Part shown: positions 24,904 to 39,800 of the stretch, piece by piece
How positions within the stretch are numbered: the stretch's first letter is position 1
How the letters are laid out: every line of letters starts with the position of its first letter
Source of the DNA: Engraulis encrasicolus
Taxonomy: Eukaryota; Chordata; Actinopteri; Clupeiformes; Engraulidae
DNA: 64,000 nt
Reading direction: 5' to 3'
NCBI RefSeq assembly: GCF_034702125.1
Contig: NC_085872.1
Span: forward strand, 25,242,502-25,306,501
Notes under the pieces: generated by a model
Databases searched by the model: none
What the model saw: the letters and a program-made list of their open reading frames with translations, nothing else
What the model was told of the DNA's origin: nothing
Program-made: the position numbers and the translations under genes

Positions 24904-27900
24904 AGACGCGCACACACGCGCACGCACACATGCACGCACACATGCACGCATTCTTGTACATGCGTACCATTTTCCTGAGAGTTGTTGTTGCAGGTCAGTG
25001 CAGTGATTAGCTTTGTGGACTTGCAAGAAGGTGGTTTGGTGTCCATTCTTGCCTGATGAATCATCGCTTTTGACTAGAGCACTGGTTCTCATCATTTTTA
25101 ACAAATGCTCCCTTGACCTCATCGTAAGCTTGCCAACCTCAGTATTAAGAAAATAAAACAAACGAATGCTCCGCCAATGGCAACTAAGTACTGCCCCGTT
25201 TCGGTTGTAGCCTTCTTAACGCCCCCCAAGGGCTCCCTAACGCCTCCTCTAGGGTTTGAGCCCCCCGTTGAGAAAGACTAGACTAGAGGGTACAACGTGT
25301 TTAATAACAGACTGGTACTGCATTTCAGTATATAAGAGTTAATCGTGGATTTGTTCTTTAGTTGAGTTATTTAGTTTAGTTAGTGTTTTGCAGATAGCTG
25401 TATACTTCCAAATGTTGCAGTTTTGCATAAATGATAAAACATCTGCAAACACAAAACTGTATTATAGTGATTTAGATTATTCCAAATGGTTATGTGATCA
25501 TAAATTGAGCCATGATAAGTTAAAGGTACACTGTGTAAGATTTTTAGTTGATTATTTCCAGAATTCATGCTACCCATTCACTAATGTTACCTTTTTTCAT
25601 GTATACTCACCACCACCATCAAATTCTAAGGCATTTGGCAATAGGCAGCCCAGTTTCAATGAGCAGCATAGTTACATTGCCATTCACAGTACTTTTTCAG
25701 CAGGCTGCCTTTTTTATTGCAATTTTGCTGTGGCATGGCATTTGAGGGGTATAGGATGTTTTTGTGTACATTTGCACATTATTTCCTTTTCCAGAAAGGA
25801 CAAACATACATGGGCTATTTTAGCACACACATAGTCAAATAACATGATGTAGATTTGCTGAAGATGCTATTGAGACAAGTCATGACATTGCAGAAAGACA
25901 CACAACGTAGTGCGAGGCAACATAGTAACACAGTTAATAATGTACTGCTCTTAAGTGAACGGGTGATTTGTGTTCTCATCATTCTGTCTGAGCAAAGGGT
26001 ACGCCATCATAATGATGATGAATGAGGTGACTGTTTTCTTGTTTTCTTCTCTCATCTCTTGCTGTACACCCTCTCCCTTTCTCTTTGGTTAATGAAGCAA
26101 CTGGATGCTCACACAGGAATGACATTTTCAGTGCAGAGTTGGAGTGCAATAACATACAATGGTTGATGCACCTTGTGTAGCAGAGACAGAATCTCAAACT
26201 AACTTTTTTTGTTGCTGAAGTGTTGCATTGTTCTTGAAAAGTGTAGGCTTAACTCAGATATTGATTTATTGGTTGATTTGCTGTTTCATTCTAGAAAATG
26301 TGTGCGTGCTTGTGTATGATGTGACATTACAAAAGGACATGTGGTAGAGTAGTGATTCTAAATGTGGACTTGTAGCGAAGGGGAGTGGAGTTGCCCAGCC
26401 GGGACTCGAACCCGGACCTTCTGGGTTCTGGGTTCTGGACTCGAACTCCAGAAGGTCTGGGTTCAAGTCCCAGCTGGGCAACTCTACTCCCCTTCGCTAC
26501 GGGACTCTATTGCCATCCAGGGGGCGATAGGGAGCCCTAGGGGGGCATTGAGGAGGAGACAGTTGAGAGGGGGCAGTGCTTAGTTGCTATTTGAGTGCAT
26601 TCATAGTGGGGTGGAGGGGGGCATTGGCAGGCTCATGATGAGGTCCAAGGGGCATTTATTCAAAAAAGGTTGAGAACTGCCGTGGTAGAGGGACAGATGC
26701 TCCCTCATAGAGGTGGATTATCCACATCAAAACATGGCCACCAAGCAGACTGCCCATCCCATGATACAGCTGACACACAGGTGGTGAGTTTAGCTGCACT
26801 GAGATAGAAAGATAAAGACAATACAATACAATAGAGATATAACGATGGAATTCACACAGCAGGAGTAGAAACACTAAGCATATGGACAAACCAGGATTGG
26901 GTCTCAGTGCCGAAACTTGATTCACACAGCAGGAGTAGAAACGCTAAGCATATGGACAAACCAGGATTGGGTCTCAGTGCCGAAACTTGATTGCCTGATT
27001 ATCATAGACTTGCAATCGTGATTCGCAACCGAAGGTGTTGCGTCACTAGGAGGGCGCAGCCTGGCTAGAAACTTGATGGAATCGTATGTAGAAAAGACGA
27101 TTTCGCAAGAGCAAAATGTATAGGGATAGTATACCCAGCGTTATGTCATGACAAGGCCCCTTTTGACCCTGTCAAGAACATTAGACAATTTTGTATACGA
27201 TTACCAATAAAAACACATGTACAAGAGAAATACGATTTTACGATTTGGCCAAACAGAGAGGAGCGCTTTTCAGAGAATGAGCTCTGTCTCATAGCAAATC
27301 GATCTTGACTCTCTCTTGTTCCAGCAGAAGCAAGAGCATTTATTGCATTTTTGATGTCAGATTTTACATTTACAAACACACGTTATGATACATTCTATTT
27401 CTAACATGTCCGGTCTGTCCATCTGTCCGATTTCAAGATGAGAGCATTTCTTCAGTTCAGTATTTCAGTATCATCTTTGAGTTCAGTGTTCTGAAAGGTC
27501 TTGCACTGAACTATTGAACTTCATTCTGAACTATTGAACTTTCTACAGAACTGTACAAAAGACATTTTTTACTGATGTTATTAATAACAATTTTAAAACA
27601 GAAATTATAATTTGAGGAACTCCAACTACCATTGCCATTGTGACACAGCACTCCACAGCACGCAAGTCAACACTGCACACTGCACACGACAAACTTACAT
27701 TTATGCGTCACCCGTGCAAGGGGCAGCCCCCAATGGCGCCCAAAAGGGAACAGTGCGGCGGGACGGTACCATGCTCAGGGTCATGGAGGAGGATGGGGGA
27801 GAGAGAACACTGCTTAATTACTTTCTGTTGGATTCTCTAGGGATGATGAAATGGCCTTTCATGTACTGGACTGAGCTGAATCACATGCCCACACATGTGG

Positions 27901-28566
27901 CAGAGTTATTTTGAAGAACAGTACACAGTCACACACAGTGGAATGTGCAGAATGTGCAGTAAAAGCTTACCAAAATAAATATTAATAATAATAGATGTAA
28001 TAAACATCAATTAACAGTCATTTTTCTTGATCAATGGCAATTAATGGTTATGATTGCCAGTTAGATTGTTTTTCTTTTGTTCTTTCGAGTAATTGCCCTT
28101 AGTGTCCAGAGCGTGATTAGGAAACGGCTCCTGAGAAGGAACTCAGCGTCTCTCCACCACGTCCCCTCGTGACGCCACAGTGTCAAGTGCTACGCAGCCA
28201 TGCCTCGTGGGTAATAAGGAACCGGCTGATGCATAGATTGGTCTTGTTTGTGAGAAAATGAGCTGTGATTGCATGGTCTCTCTCTGGTGGGTTTTGTCCT
28301 TGATTGTTTGTTAGCCATTGTGCTGCGTGCTCAAAGAAGCAACAAAGGAGATAGAGCCCAGCTAGAGGACCAAGGAGATCTCGCCAACAGACTGTTGATA
28401 ACAAATGCTTGTGGCATGCAATCACTTTGGTTTTTGGACGCTGCGTCCCACAATTGATGAGCTCGTTCCCTTAATATCAAGAGTTTTTAAGCCGTGGCAC
28501 ACAAGCACATATTGACTATAATAGCATGAACAGGGGAAATAGTGTGTGTGTGTGTGTGTGTGTGTG

Positions 28567-28597
<31 letters not shown>

Positions 28598-29921
28598 GCT
28601 GTAAATCATTATCACATGGATTGATTTTCTTGTAATACCTCAGTGTCCTCTATGTTATTGTACATGTATACATGCATCATCACAATACAACAAGTCTTGG
28701 TCTGACCTCTGACAAGTCTGTGTTTTCTGGTTTCTTAGGCTGTCTTGGGACTTGGGACATGATTGCCTGCTGGCCGTCTGCTCAAGTTGGACAGGTGGTC
28801 ACAATACCCTGCCCAGAGTATTTCAGCTTTGTGTCCGGCCACCACCGAGGTAACTACCACTGAATGTTATATTCTGCTATATTCATGTCAGCTGAGATAC
28901 CTGCTGAGGATGCAGAAAGGGTCCCAAGGAACACCAGTACAGCCCACCGTCTTGAGCTTCAACTTCCACATCTTAGTTGCTCCTGCAGTCTCTGCTTGTA
29001 GCAAAGCATCTTGGGTGTTTATCTCATCTTCTGCCTTATCCAGCAGAACGGAGCAGACATGGTCATCTTCTCATATGCATTTATTTGGTGACAACACTGT
29101 ATGGAGCTTGCTGCTGGTCCCTCTCAAACTTGTGTCCAAAACTTTTTTGTGCTCTTTTTTTGAATGTTCACTTTTGACACTCTGATAGTGCAACTCAGAG
29201 AGCATTTAGAGGTTTTCCAGATTGACCCAGATTTAGAGAGAGCATTCATTTAAGAGGTCATGCCTTTTTGTATTTTTGCACGTTGCTACATGACCACTAC
29301 AGGATGTTACAGCTACATGATTTCCCACCATTAACCCTTTTTCTCTTTACAATTCAACTGTTATGTTTATATAAAACCTGCGCACAGATATTCCTGTTAC
29401 CTCATCAAAATATGAAGAGTTCAGATGCAAAACCCCCTAACTCCATTTCTGAAGACCTGCAATTCTATTTCTTTTAGAGAACCCCATTGTTGGTTTGGTT
29501 TACATTCATGTACTTGATAATACATATAGTTATATGACATTAATTTAAAAAAATGCAATTTTGATAGCTTTGTATTAAATAAAAATGAATTAAGATTATT
29601 TTCTGAAATGGCACTTAGGGGGGTTTGCATCTGAACTCTTCATATGTTTGCTTGCAATCAGGTTATACTGTATGTGAGCTAAGGAGAAAGCGAAATGGTG
29701 GTAGAGTAGAGTAGAGTAGAGTATCGTTTATTGATCCCAGGGGGAAAGGTGTTAAGTAGCATACACACATACATGAATAAAGACATTGCCCACAAGACAT
29801 AACACGCATATTTACACATACAATGATCATATATAGCTCACTGTTACAAACATTTTGCCAAGACATCTCTCTCTCACACAACACACACACACTCACACAC
29901 AACACACACACACACAGAGAA

Positions 29922-30004
<83 letters not shown>

Positions 30005-31336
30005 AAAATATAAAGTGTTAAGTGTCCACAGTGTTCACATGAGCTGAGTGGTACATACAGTAGAAGCCATAGAAGGTATGATTCTCACAGAGGTGTAAAC
30101 TGCCACCTAAGCTGAGTGAGCCACATCCTGACATCGTTACGATATGCAGTGGTTACTTTTATCTGTCATTCTCTACAAAGAGGTAGATAAGGAGTAAAAG
30201 GGAAGCGTGTGCTGCCAACGTCAATGCAGTTGAGATGCGATAATACGCCTATTCATAGGATAAATGTGAAAACGTTATGGCTCGGAAAGCAGCTGGTCCT
30301 TGAAGGGGAAATATACACTTTTTCAATACGAGTCAATCTGCAGTAAAAATTAATGTTAAGATGATATTTTGTTGTGAATTTATGCCCACTGATTTTCTGC
30401 CCTACTCGAGTGCACAGAGGGAGGGGATGGTTATGGTAAAGGGAGAGTAGAGGGAGTTACAAAGCTCTAAATTAGAATGTTATTGCCTCATAGCAATAAG
30501 TCAGATCTGGAAGATTCTGTGGTGCTCTACTTGTTTGAAGCCAACGTACATCTATTAGAAGAACACTCAGGTTCAGTCTTAAAATAGCTCTATGCAAACA
30601 TGTTTTGTTTTCACATGTTTTTAGGTTTCCGCAACACTACCATTAGACAACATCATTAACTTTCACTGTGACCTGAGGAGGTTGCTGGGATGTTTTTTTT
30701 TTTGAGCTCGTGTTTGTCTTGACAGTGCTGTGAAAATGGAAACTTGTTCATTAATTAGAGGGTGTCTCAGCAGGACCACTGACACATGAGCGTTGGCTCA
30801 TGAATTGGCTCCATGCTGGAAGGCATGACTGGTTAGTGAGGGGCAACCAGCCTGGAATAGACATGACGAGCACCGTGGGAGTATGGGCTTGTGCCATGAA
30901 ATGAAATGATGCCCATTTTTTCCCCCCTTGAACCCAGTGTCAGCGTGTCATTACTCAGGCCGTTATAGACATGTTTGTGCCATTTCTGTGTGTATGTGTG
31001 TGCGTGGGTGCGTGCAAGAAATAAGTAGCAAGTGAAAAGATGCAAAATTGTTTGGTTGCCTGGCAATGATGCAAAACGTGTTCTTGTTGCATCACTCTCA
31101 AAACAACAAGTTTTATGCTTTTGCTATGAGGTAATTATTGCACAGCCTCCGTTGCCATGTCTGTTTTCGTCTGGCACTGGAAAACCTAATGATAATCCAT
31201 TACCGTGAACATAGTGGCGTAAATAAGAATCAAAATCTGTGATAGCTTAAGTTACTACTGATGATATTTTGCTTTCAGCCCACTTCAAAGTGTTGGATAG
31301 ATAGAGCAAGCTCTTCTTTACTTAATGGAGTGGATG

Positions 31337-31424
<88 letters not shown>

Positions 31425-33604
31425 CTTTTGGAGGAGGACCAGTGCAACGAATGAAGGATTTAGATGCTGTGGGTGAAACGGCCAGGATTTATCTTCTTCA
31501 TGTGGGCCAGGAGTTCAGTGTAAAGATAGCCTCTGTAGATCAGTGATGAAACCCAGATGTGGTGCAACACGCACCCAGACAGTGTTTGTGTGTGTGTGTG
31601 TGTGTGTGTGTGCTTGTGTGTGTTTACTTGTGTGTTTGTGTGCACATGAGGTGAGTAGTCGTGGGCGTGTGTGTGATGAGCATGTCTGTGTCTGGATTTA
31701 CAGGCATGTTTGTGTGGATGCACAGGTATCCTCTGTGTGCACGAGGGGATGTTTCTCTGTCAGAGGCACGTGCAAGCCTGGAGCCTTCAGTGGAGGAGGG
31801 AGATGAGGTTCTTGGAGGAATGCAGAAGTGAGTGTTTGCGTGAGTGTTTTTTTTTTGCAGAACTACTCTCCAATTTCAGTGGGAGCCAAGCCATAGGGGA
31901 GCTCCTGTCAATCTCAGGGTTGACGGAAAATGTCCAGTAAAATCTGAAACGGTGTCAAGGCACCCGTACATTTTCCAAAACCCTGGTTGCCTGGCCCGCA
32001 CATATCCCCCCTGGTTGATGTGGAAACCAGTCCGGCAGGTGCAGCCCCAAACCGCACTCTCTTAATTCCCACCGCTGAAGGCTCAGGCTGGTAGAGTATG
32101 GTAGAGCAGTGCACAGCTCCGAGGTGGTTTGATTTATATGACCTGGAGATTAATCAGTTGACATAAAGCCTTAAGGAGCTTCTGTAGTCAATGCAAGACT
32201 AAGTAGGTTTCCTTTCATAGTCTCCCTACAGTTGGGAAACAGGGTTGTTTGTCACTCCTTCGAGAGAGAATGCGGTCCTACAAAAACTTTCCTGCAATTT
32301 TTCTGCCCATGGAGTATGGCAAACCAGAATGAGGAACATTCTTGATCTTGTTGAAATCATTTTACCTATCTATGTTTTATATAGCTCATATTGTTATATT
32401 TAAGTATATTTTTAGCTAAAAACAAGCTGACCAGCTTTGTTTCAACTAGTGCAGATACGTGTCTTAGGTACATATCAGTAGATTTATTGCACTGTGGTGG
32501 AGGCCTGTGGCAATTTAGAAGAGGAGCGGTACTATACGGCACCAACATTGCCCGTGAGTAATTAAGCTTGGTAGCTTTGCAACAGATGTAAACACATCAG
32601 GTGCACCACGTGTGCACCAGAGTATTCCATTCAGGTCCAAGCCTTCCCAGTCTCATTATGTTATCAGAGTCTCCAAAGGCCGTCTAAAAACGGGCTGTCT
32701 GATTCCTTTTTATAAAATCGGTGGAAAAGAAAACAAGTCTTGCGCAACTCGGCGCCATGCAGATCCCGGGACGTGCCATAAATTCAGCCAGGGTGGAGAC
32801 TCTCTCCCATGTCCCAACATATTTGAACTCCTTACCCGGGAGCCCTTACGGGAAACTTTCCTGAGCCATCCATCTTCTTTACTGTCTTTACCTAGTTTGT
32901 TTGACTTGTGCGTTATGAGGCCTAATCTTTGTCGTCATGCTGATGACAAATACTGTATTTTACGTCCTGTTGTGAAGGATGAAGGTCACAGTAACAGAGC
33001 AGTGTTGTTTCTGCTTTTTTTTCCCCTCCTTTCTTTTTCCCTTTCGTTAACACCTTATTTTAGGGGTCATAAGTTAGTCACTAATACATGCCTAACAACA
33101 GTCTGTTTGACTTACTTATAAGACATGTGTTAAGTAAAGTCCTTTATTATTCATATCGTCAAAATAAGCAACAGGAAGGCCCTTTATTTTGCTTAACACA
33201 TGTCTTATAAGTTACTTATACAGATAGTCTGCCATGTGTTCGTGGCTAACATTTGACTCTATTCTATAGTGTTACCATTCTTTAATTCATTATCAAAGTG
33301 TTCACAAGATAACTATATGGTAATGTATGTAGGTCTTTGCCCATGTTAGTATATCAAACCTTGAACTGTAGAGCTGTACAGAAGCACGTATAGCCCAGGA
33401 TGACAAACAGGAAATAATCAAAGGGACCCATTGATGTACGGCCATGGTGCCATCGTAAAGCCTCCAGATACCTGGCCCATAAAAGCCTAGCTGTGACTAT
33501 CGGGGGCCCCCAGCCCATGCAAGCCCTGGAGTCACACAGGGGGATAGCACGCACACAGACACAGACACACAACCACCCCCTCTGTCACTTGGCTAGGCTA
33601 CACA

Positions 33605-33649
<45 letters not shown>

Positions 33650-33719
33650 ACACACACACACACAATCACTCACTAACATGCCCCCATGCACATTCCCCCC
33701 CCTCTGTCATTTGGCTTCA

Positions 33720-33771
<52 letters not shown>

Positions 33772-33824
33772 CCTCCCTCTCCCTCCTTTTCTCTCTTCCT
33801 CTTGCCCATCTCTCTTTCTTTCAC

Positions 33825-33879
<55 letters not shown>

Positions 33880-36800
33880 CTCTCGCTCTCTCTCCCTCTC
33901 TCTCTTGCTCCCATTCACACACACAAACCCAAACGCGTGTTAAGTCCTCTGCCCAGATCCTCAGGGCCAGCATGCTTTGCACTGTTGTGAAGAGGCCCCT
34001 TCAAAAGGCCGCGCTTGCAACAACAGCATGCTGGGTGATTAGCTCCCGTCAAACTCGCGGCGGCGTCATGCATGACGTCGAAAATCCTCCCCCTCTTGTT
34101 TCTTGGGATGATGAAAGCATTCTTTTGGCGAGCCTTCATTCAAAACAAACTCTGTCGTCTATGGGGAGGACTGAAACAGCAGCGGCTTATCTCACCTAGG
34201 CTAGCTTGGCCAGCCAAAGATTACCCACCCAATTGTTTTTGGCATATGTCATTTCAAGACCTGGCAGGGTGAGCTGAGGTTGAGGTTTTTGAGTGAAGGC
34301 ATTGTTATTAACTAATACCTGAAGGCTACGTAGTATATAGCCTGTGTGTGTAATCAACATCAACGCATTTGTCCTCGCCACTTCAGTGTTAGATTATGTT
34401 GAACATGTAGTCTGCCCAGATCCTTTTGGGTACCAGGAATATTTAGTGTGTTTTGCCTGTTATTGACATTTTGATGTTTTTTTTCTTCTTTGCTGGCTGT
34501 TGTTCTTTGCTGGCTACTATAGTTCAAGTATTTCAAATACATATGAACATCACTGAATGTTGGTATGAAAATGTTTTATATCTGTTAAACTAGCAGCAAG
34601 AACCCTCAATGCACCATCACAGTGAAAGGGTGTTGTGTAGACATATTTTAATGACATATTCTAGAAATGGGAAACAACAAGCCTATCTGACTTCAAAAGG
34701 AAACACATTAAAAATAAATGAGGCAAAGACTGTCATCATGGGAAACCAGTGATGATGACACTCGATGATGACACACTGAAGAGAATGACGAGTGATGATG
34801 ACACACTGAAGAATTACACAAGAAATTATCACAAGTTAAAACTTGTATACAAGAAGACAACGCCTGCAAAAGGTATGCCCAGTACCTGAACATTTTATAA
34901 ATATTCACTCACAAAACTGGGAAACCAGTGATGATGACACACTGAAGTGAATGACGAGTGATGATGACACACTGAAGAATTACACAAGAAATGATCACAA
35001 GTTAAAACGTGTATACAAGAAGACAACGCCTGCAAAAGGTATGCCCAGTACCTGAACATTTTATTAATATTCACTCACAGTACAGATGATGAAGATAAGG
35101 ATAGGGCTGCACAATTAATCGAAAAATAATCAAAATCGTGATAAAATACTGAAATCGAACTCATGATTTTAATCGTGATTTAATCGTGGCAATAGTGACC
35201 TACTTTTGAGAGCGTCCTTGAAGCCAGAACATACTGACAGGCTGGTGTTTTTGGCCAGAAATCTGTCTACTTAAGTTTCATGCTATTGCCTTTGCATAAT
35301 TATTACAATTCATCCCGTATGTAATTAATTCTTGGTTATATTTCATCTTGTTATAATTTTCAAAAAGATCTGCAAAAATGAATAACCGTGATTAATAATC
35401 GTGATTATGATTTTGACCAAAATAATCGTGATTATGATTTTTTCCATTATCGTGCAGCCCTAGATAAGGATCTACCGTACTTATGAAGGCTAAGGGCCTG
35501 AGAGGCGTGCACCAGTTTAGCCAAGGCCTGCCTTTGATGTGCACCCGGGAGAGGATCATAATCGTGGCACAGAGACCACAGTAAGAGAGGCAACATCCTG
35601 CCTTACTGAGAACAGCAGAGACACTTTGTTCATTTCCACTTCATCTCTTCTCACATATCTAGATTCATGTTTCATAAAAGGATTTTTTCCCCTCTGATTT
35701 TACCTGGATCCAGTGTGATTCAGAAAATGGTACTTGCCTTTGTAGACCGTTTTAAAAGATATTGGTTTGATTCACACTCTTTGTACACGAGAGACAGATA
35801 GAAAAGTATCTGCACATTACAGTAAACTATATGTAAAGATGGCACCTGTTGGTATTTAATGTTTATGCAGGCCTAGGGAGAGTTAATGGGAATAGTGTGT
35901 GGTGGTCATACTGTACATACTGACATTTGTGATGCAGCTTCCGCTAATCTAAAACAAGCGTTTTTAGGTCAGGCGTCAAGAGCAGGGCATGGATATTTGC
36001 ATTTTGTTTGACTATGAAAAATATATGTCGTACAGATGCAAAAAAATGTTTGCTCATGCAGCGAGAAAGGGCCCTTTATGTTCTGTGTGATTTGTATATT
36101 CATGACACATACACCTTTAACACAAATTTACCACTACCTTGACTGGCAGTCGGCTGCAGCATGGGGTCTGTGGTTTTCGAAAAGTATCCTAAATGGTATC
36201 CTTGGGGTGGCTTCCACTGAGAAACAGTGTTGACAGATGTGTCTGATCAAATCCCGCCCCAAAGGCTCTCAAAAATCGCCAAAATGTGCTAAATTCCTAG
36301 CCTTGCGCGCCATCCTACGTACTTTCGCCAAGACACTTGGCTCCGCACTACGTCTGGTACCTGTCTTCTGTGGAGCGATGTTGACTGGTAGGATTTGCGC
36401 CGGTGTTGCAATTTTATCCTACGGTAGGATGTTCTGTCAGACATGTCTGTTAAACGGTCCTACATCGCCGTAGATAGACGTCAGACATGTTTGTTCAACA
36501 ACTTATAAGTTAAATCCTGATTTTTCCGAAAATGTCCTTCCTGCTTCCTGCAATCGCGTCTGATCAAGCAAAGTCCAGACCATGAATACGAAATGGAAAT
36601 GGTAGTATTATGGCATGGACAGGACCAGGCTACTATATTCCGCCCAATTTCTACAAATTACATTGACTTCTATGGGCATAAAACGGCAGAAAAAAAACGC
36701 CAAATCCCCTATTTTCCCCGTTTTTACCCACAGACGGCCAGCCCAAGTAGCCCAATTGGGCTGGTAACCGCCAAATCTGGCAACACTGCTGAGAAACTGG

Positions 36801-39800
36801 TGCCTGTCGGTGCCGTATGGAGGCAGTGATTTGTGGTGTGGGACTTTAAAAGCCTCCAGTTACATAAAAGTGTCCCTGGAGAGACGGGGGGGATTCGAAC
36901 ATTCATTGTGCCATATAAGCCATGTTTTACCTAAGCCATGTTTTAAAAGTTTAAGTGCCAAGAGAACAAGCAAAGAGGGTGACTTGTCAAAGTTCAAAGT
37001 GTGGCTCCCTGAGTAATATTTTCTGAATGGCTCAACTTTAAAATAGGGTAATAAAGCCATACAGTAACTGTCTGTTTCCTCAGCAGTGCATTTTTGTCTT
37101 TGATGTGTGACACCTGTACTTTTATTTACAGGGGGAAAAAATCATGGTCGAATTGTTTTAAAAGATTATATCAAGCATTAAACATCTACATCAGGCGCTG
37201 TATATTTCAAACAGATGTGTAATTGTGAATGTAAAGTCAAGCACATTTGAAAAGTTGGCTTGTTTTACAAATCACACACGATAGGCCTATATCTTTTGAC
37301 ACCAATCTAAATCTTTTAAAATGCACCACTATCACATGTGAAATTCAGAGCACGTCAAACAGAAATAGTTTGACTCGTTTCCATTCACTTCCATCAAAAA
37401 TGTTCAAGTACACCCAGCTGCGTCCTGCGGGACGGGGCATGGCTGGCCGTCCATTGTGTGACGTCAAGCAAGGCTAGCCGCAGCTGAAGGCTGCTCTAAA
37501 TTTGAGCTAGTTGTAAACCATGGTCCAGAAAGATAACAAAATAGGCAGTGATTTGTGGCCAACCAATAATTATCTCTTTCAAATAGTTTCAATTAACTCT
37601 TCAAAAAGTAGAATGACAAACGTTAAAATGTGTAATAAATTGCTTACCATTACAGGGTAGGCTCTGTGCTGCTTTGACCGAAGGGAATGCATGCTTGTCT
37701 GATGCATGTAGCTGTGACTCTGTGAACGTCCACTTGAGTAATAAGCACCAGGCAGGACAGGCGCTGAAAGGTCATCAGAGGGGCAGAAATGCAATTTATA
37801 TTATGTTCCTTAAGTTATGTCTGCCTCTGTGTTGTTGTTGCTGATCTTTGTTTTGTTTTGTTTGGTTTGGAAAAATCACCTTTACACGTCAGTCTTTGTA
37901 ATGATACTAGCCTTAGTTTGAGCTCTGTTGGGATATATAGCACAGCTGTAGGTTCTATCACTGAAGCACCACCAAGGTCATTAGGTCAAGTTCTAGTAAA
38001 TGCTATTAAAAAGATACAATGAAATGCAGATAACACATGAAAGACCTGTTCATCTGACATACCTACAATGATGCCTGGCTTTCGGACCATCTCCGTTATG
38101 TATTGATCCAGACCTCTGGGTGACGTGCTTCCAGCCTGTTTGTTTTGTCTCATGGGTGATCGAACCAGGTAATGTCCATACGTCCCTGGAGAGAGCCCTT
38201 GCAGTCGCTGTGATATTTAGCCTGCAAGAAAAGTAATGTGAAAGCCATTTCATGTAGGTCAAAGCAAATCATCTTGTGTTTTCTCAGAGCAGACCTGTTT
38301 TGTACTTTTTTTGTGGTAATACAATGATGTAAGCACAGCATGCAGCGTCTCTTCTCTTGCCCTATCTCCTCAGGTAATATATCAAAGAGCTGTACCTCCA
38401 CAGGCTGGGTGGATGTTAACCCCATGTCTATTTTCCTGAACTGTGGCTACAACCCCAACAGCAACACCAGCGATGACGTGGTGAGTGTGGCCATGTTTCA
38501 CAGATCTGTCCCTTATGGCATATAGTGCCTGTTGTCATATACATACCTTCCCAATGTTTGTAAACTTTTTAAAAAATTGAATGCGCGCACAGCCAGGGAT
38601 TCCAATGATGGCTAGGTGTTTATCATTGGAAGTCTCATTGGAGCCCTGCACAGTGTATGACAAGAACCTGTTGTCTTGTTGGCTGGCGGTTTTATCCACT
38701 TGCAGGCATGCTGTACAGTCCGTAACACCATTTAGAAGAAAATACTGTCATGTTGCTGGTAATGGTTTGGTGTGCTCCCTAAATAACATTATATTGTGTT
38801 GCAAAGTGTTAGCCACTGCTGGCAAGGCAGGGTTTCGCGATTGGAGGCAGCCTCTGATTGTTTGGAAGCTGCCGTCACTCAAACGTCCTCCCCACGTGTG
38901 ATTGGTGTGATACAAAATAACTTCATTTACAAAGCATAGGAATCGATTCTGATGTACTCACATTAAGATGTGTTATCCCAGAATGGAGTTGGTAGCTGTA
39001 CAGAGACCACAGAAACTGCAACCTCCAGCCGACGAGAAAACAGGTTCTAACCACGCACTACACTGGTCCAATGGAACTTCCAATGTTAAACACCTAGCCG
39101 CCTAGCATTTTGGAATCCCTGGCTGTGTACGCATTCGTTTGTATACAAACAGCCAGAACCCATGTATAGGGGAGAGGAATGCTTTTAGAGTTCTGAGAAT
39201 TCTAGAGCCATTCTATCTGTTATTTACAGATGGATGCAAATCATAGAGTGGACATTAATGTACTCTCAATGAGCCCGTTTACATTACAACAACTATTGGG
39301 TTATTTGAATAAACAGGTTATTGATGTAAACTGTTAATTGTCGTTAACATGCAGTCTTTCGGTTACATGTGTTCCACTCAAGTGTGTGACACGAAGCTAG
39401 AATTCAAGGCATTTGATTGGCTGTTTATCATTCTAGAATATCAATAATCTGATAATAACCAGATTATGCTGGATACATGTCTTGAGAAATCATCTTATTT
39501 GTCAAAAACCTACCTGTGCGAATCTGATTTCTCATAAACCGATAACTGCAATAAACTAATTATTGTAAACAATTTATTCAGTTTACATGAGCACTTGAAT
39601 AAACCGGTTACTCCAAAAACTATTGATGTGCGTATAAACAGGCTCGATGATGCAAGTTCAAAAATTTGAAAAAACTGTCTAACTGACATTTACACAAGAA
39701 GCATTTGCATTTCCCAGCTGAATATAACAACTTATTCCATCAGTGGGTGGAGAATTGACCTTCTTCTTATCAGTTCTGAAATACTGTGGTGCAACAGTCA

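Larger units (their letters stand above)
24666..28738 (+). other. vipr1: vipr1 intron 2, repeat-filled
   Basis: 4.1 kb. Holds CT and CA microsatellites (24822-24960), hAT MITEs (25081-25285, 26351-26684), a common fish repeat (25518-25700), a tRNA-like palindrome, a 70-bp tandem duplication, a SINE and a GT microsatellite. 25850-26340 and 27000-27640 hold nothing recognised. Confidence 0.75.
28850..38373 (+). other. vipr1: vipr1 intron 3, repeat-filled
   Basis: 9.5 kb. Contains a MITE (29411-29644), a LINE tail, several large microsatellites, a tandem duplication and two hAT MITEs. 30050-31330, 31630-33040, 33960-34730, 35480-36210 and 36800-38370 show nothing I can name. Confidence 0.75.

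Noticed and set aside
24415..25161. 248-codon open frame on the minus strand, the longest in the window
   Set aside because: It runs through exon 2 antisense and two CT/GA microsatellites; the E/R-rich part is translated simple repeat. No family signal.
25388..25834. 148-codon frame in vipr1 intron 2
   Set aside because: Overlaps a common fish repeat and has no recognisable domain.
26372..26500. Functional tRNA gene
   Set aside because: B-box and acceptor-like parts are present, but no D-arm, anticodon arm or A box; structure is a palindrome of 3' halves.
29875..30003. CRISPR-like or satellite array
   Set aside because: Simple CA dinucleotide repeat without spacers.
32612..33121. 169-codon plus-strand frame
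   Set aside because: No hydrophobic, domain or splice pattern; amino acid mix looks random; frame ends in a MITE-like repeat.
33493..34199. Several 80-173-codon S/L-rich or R/E-rich frames
   Set aside because: Products of the CA and CT microsatellite block.
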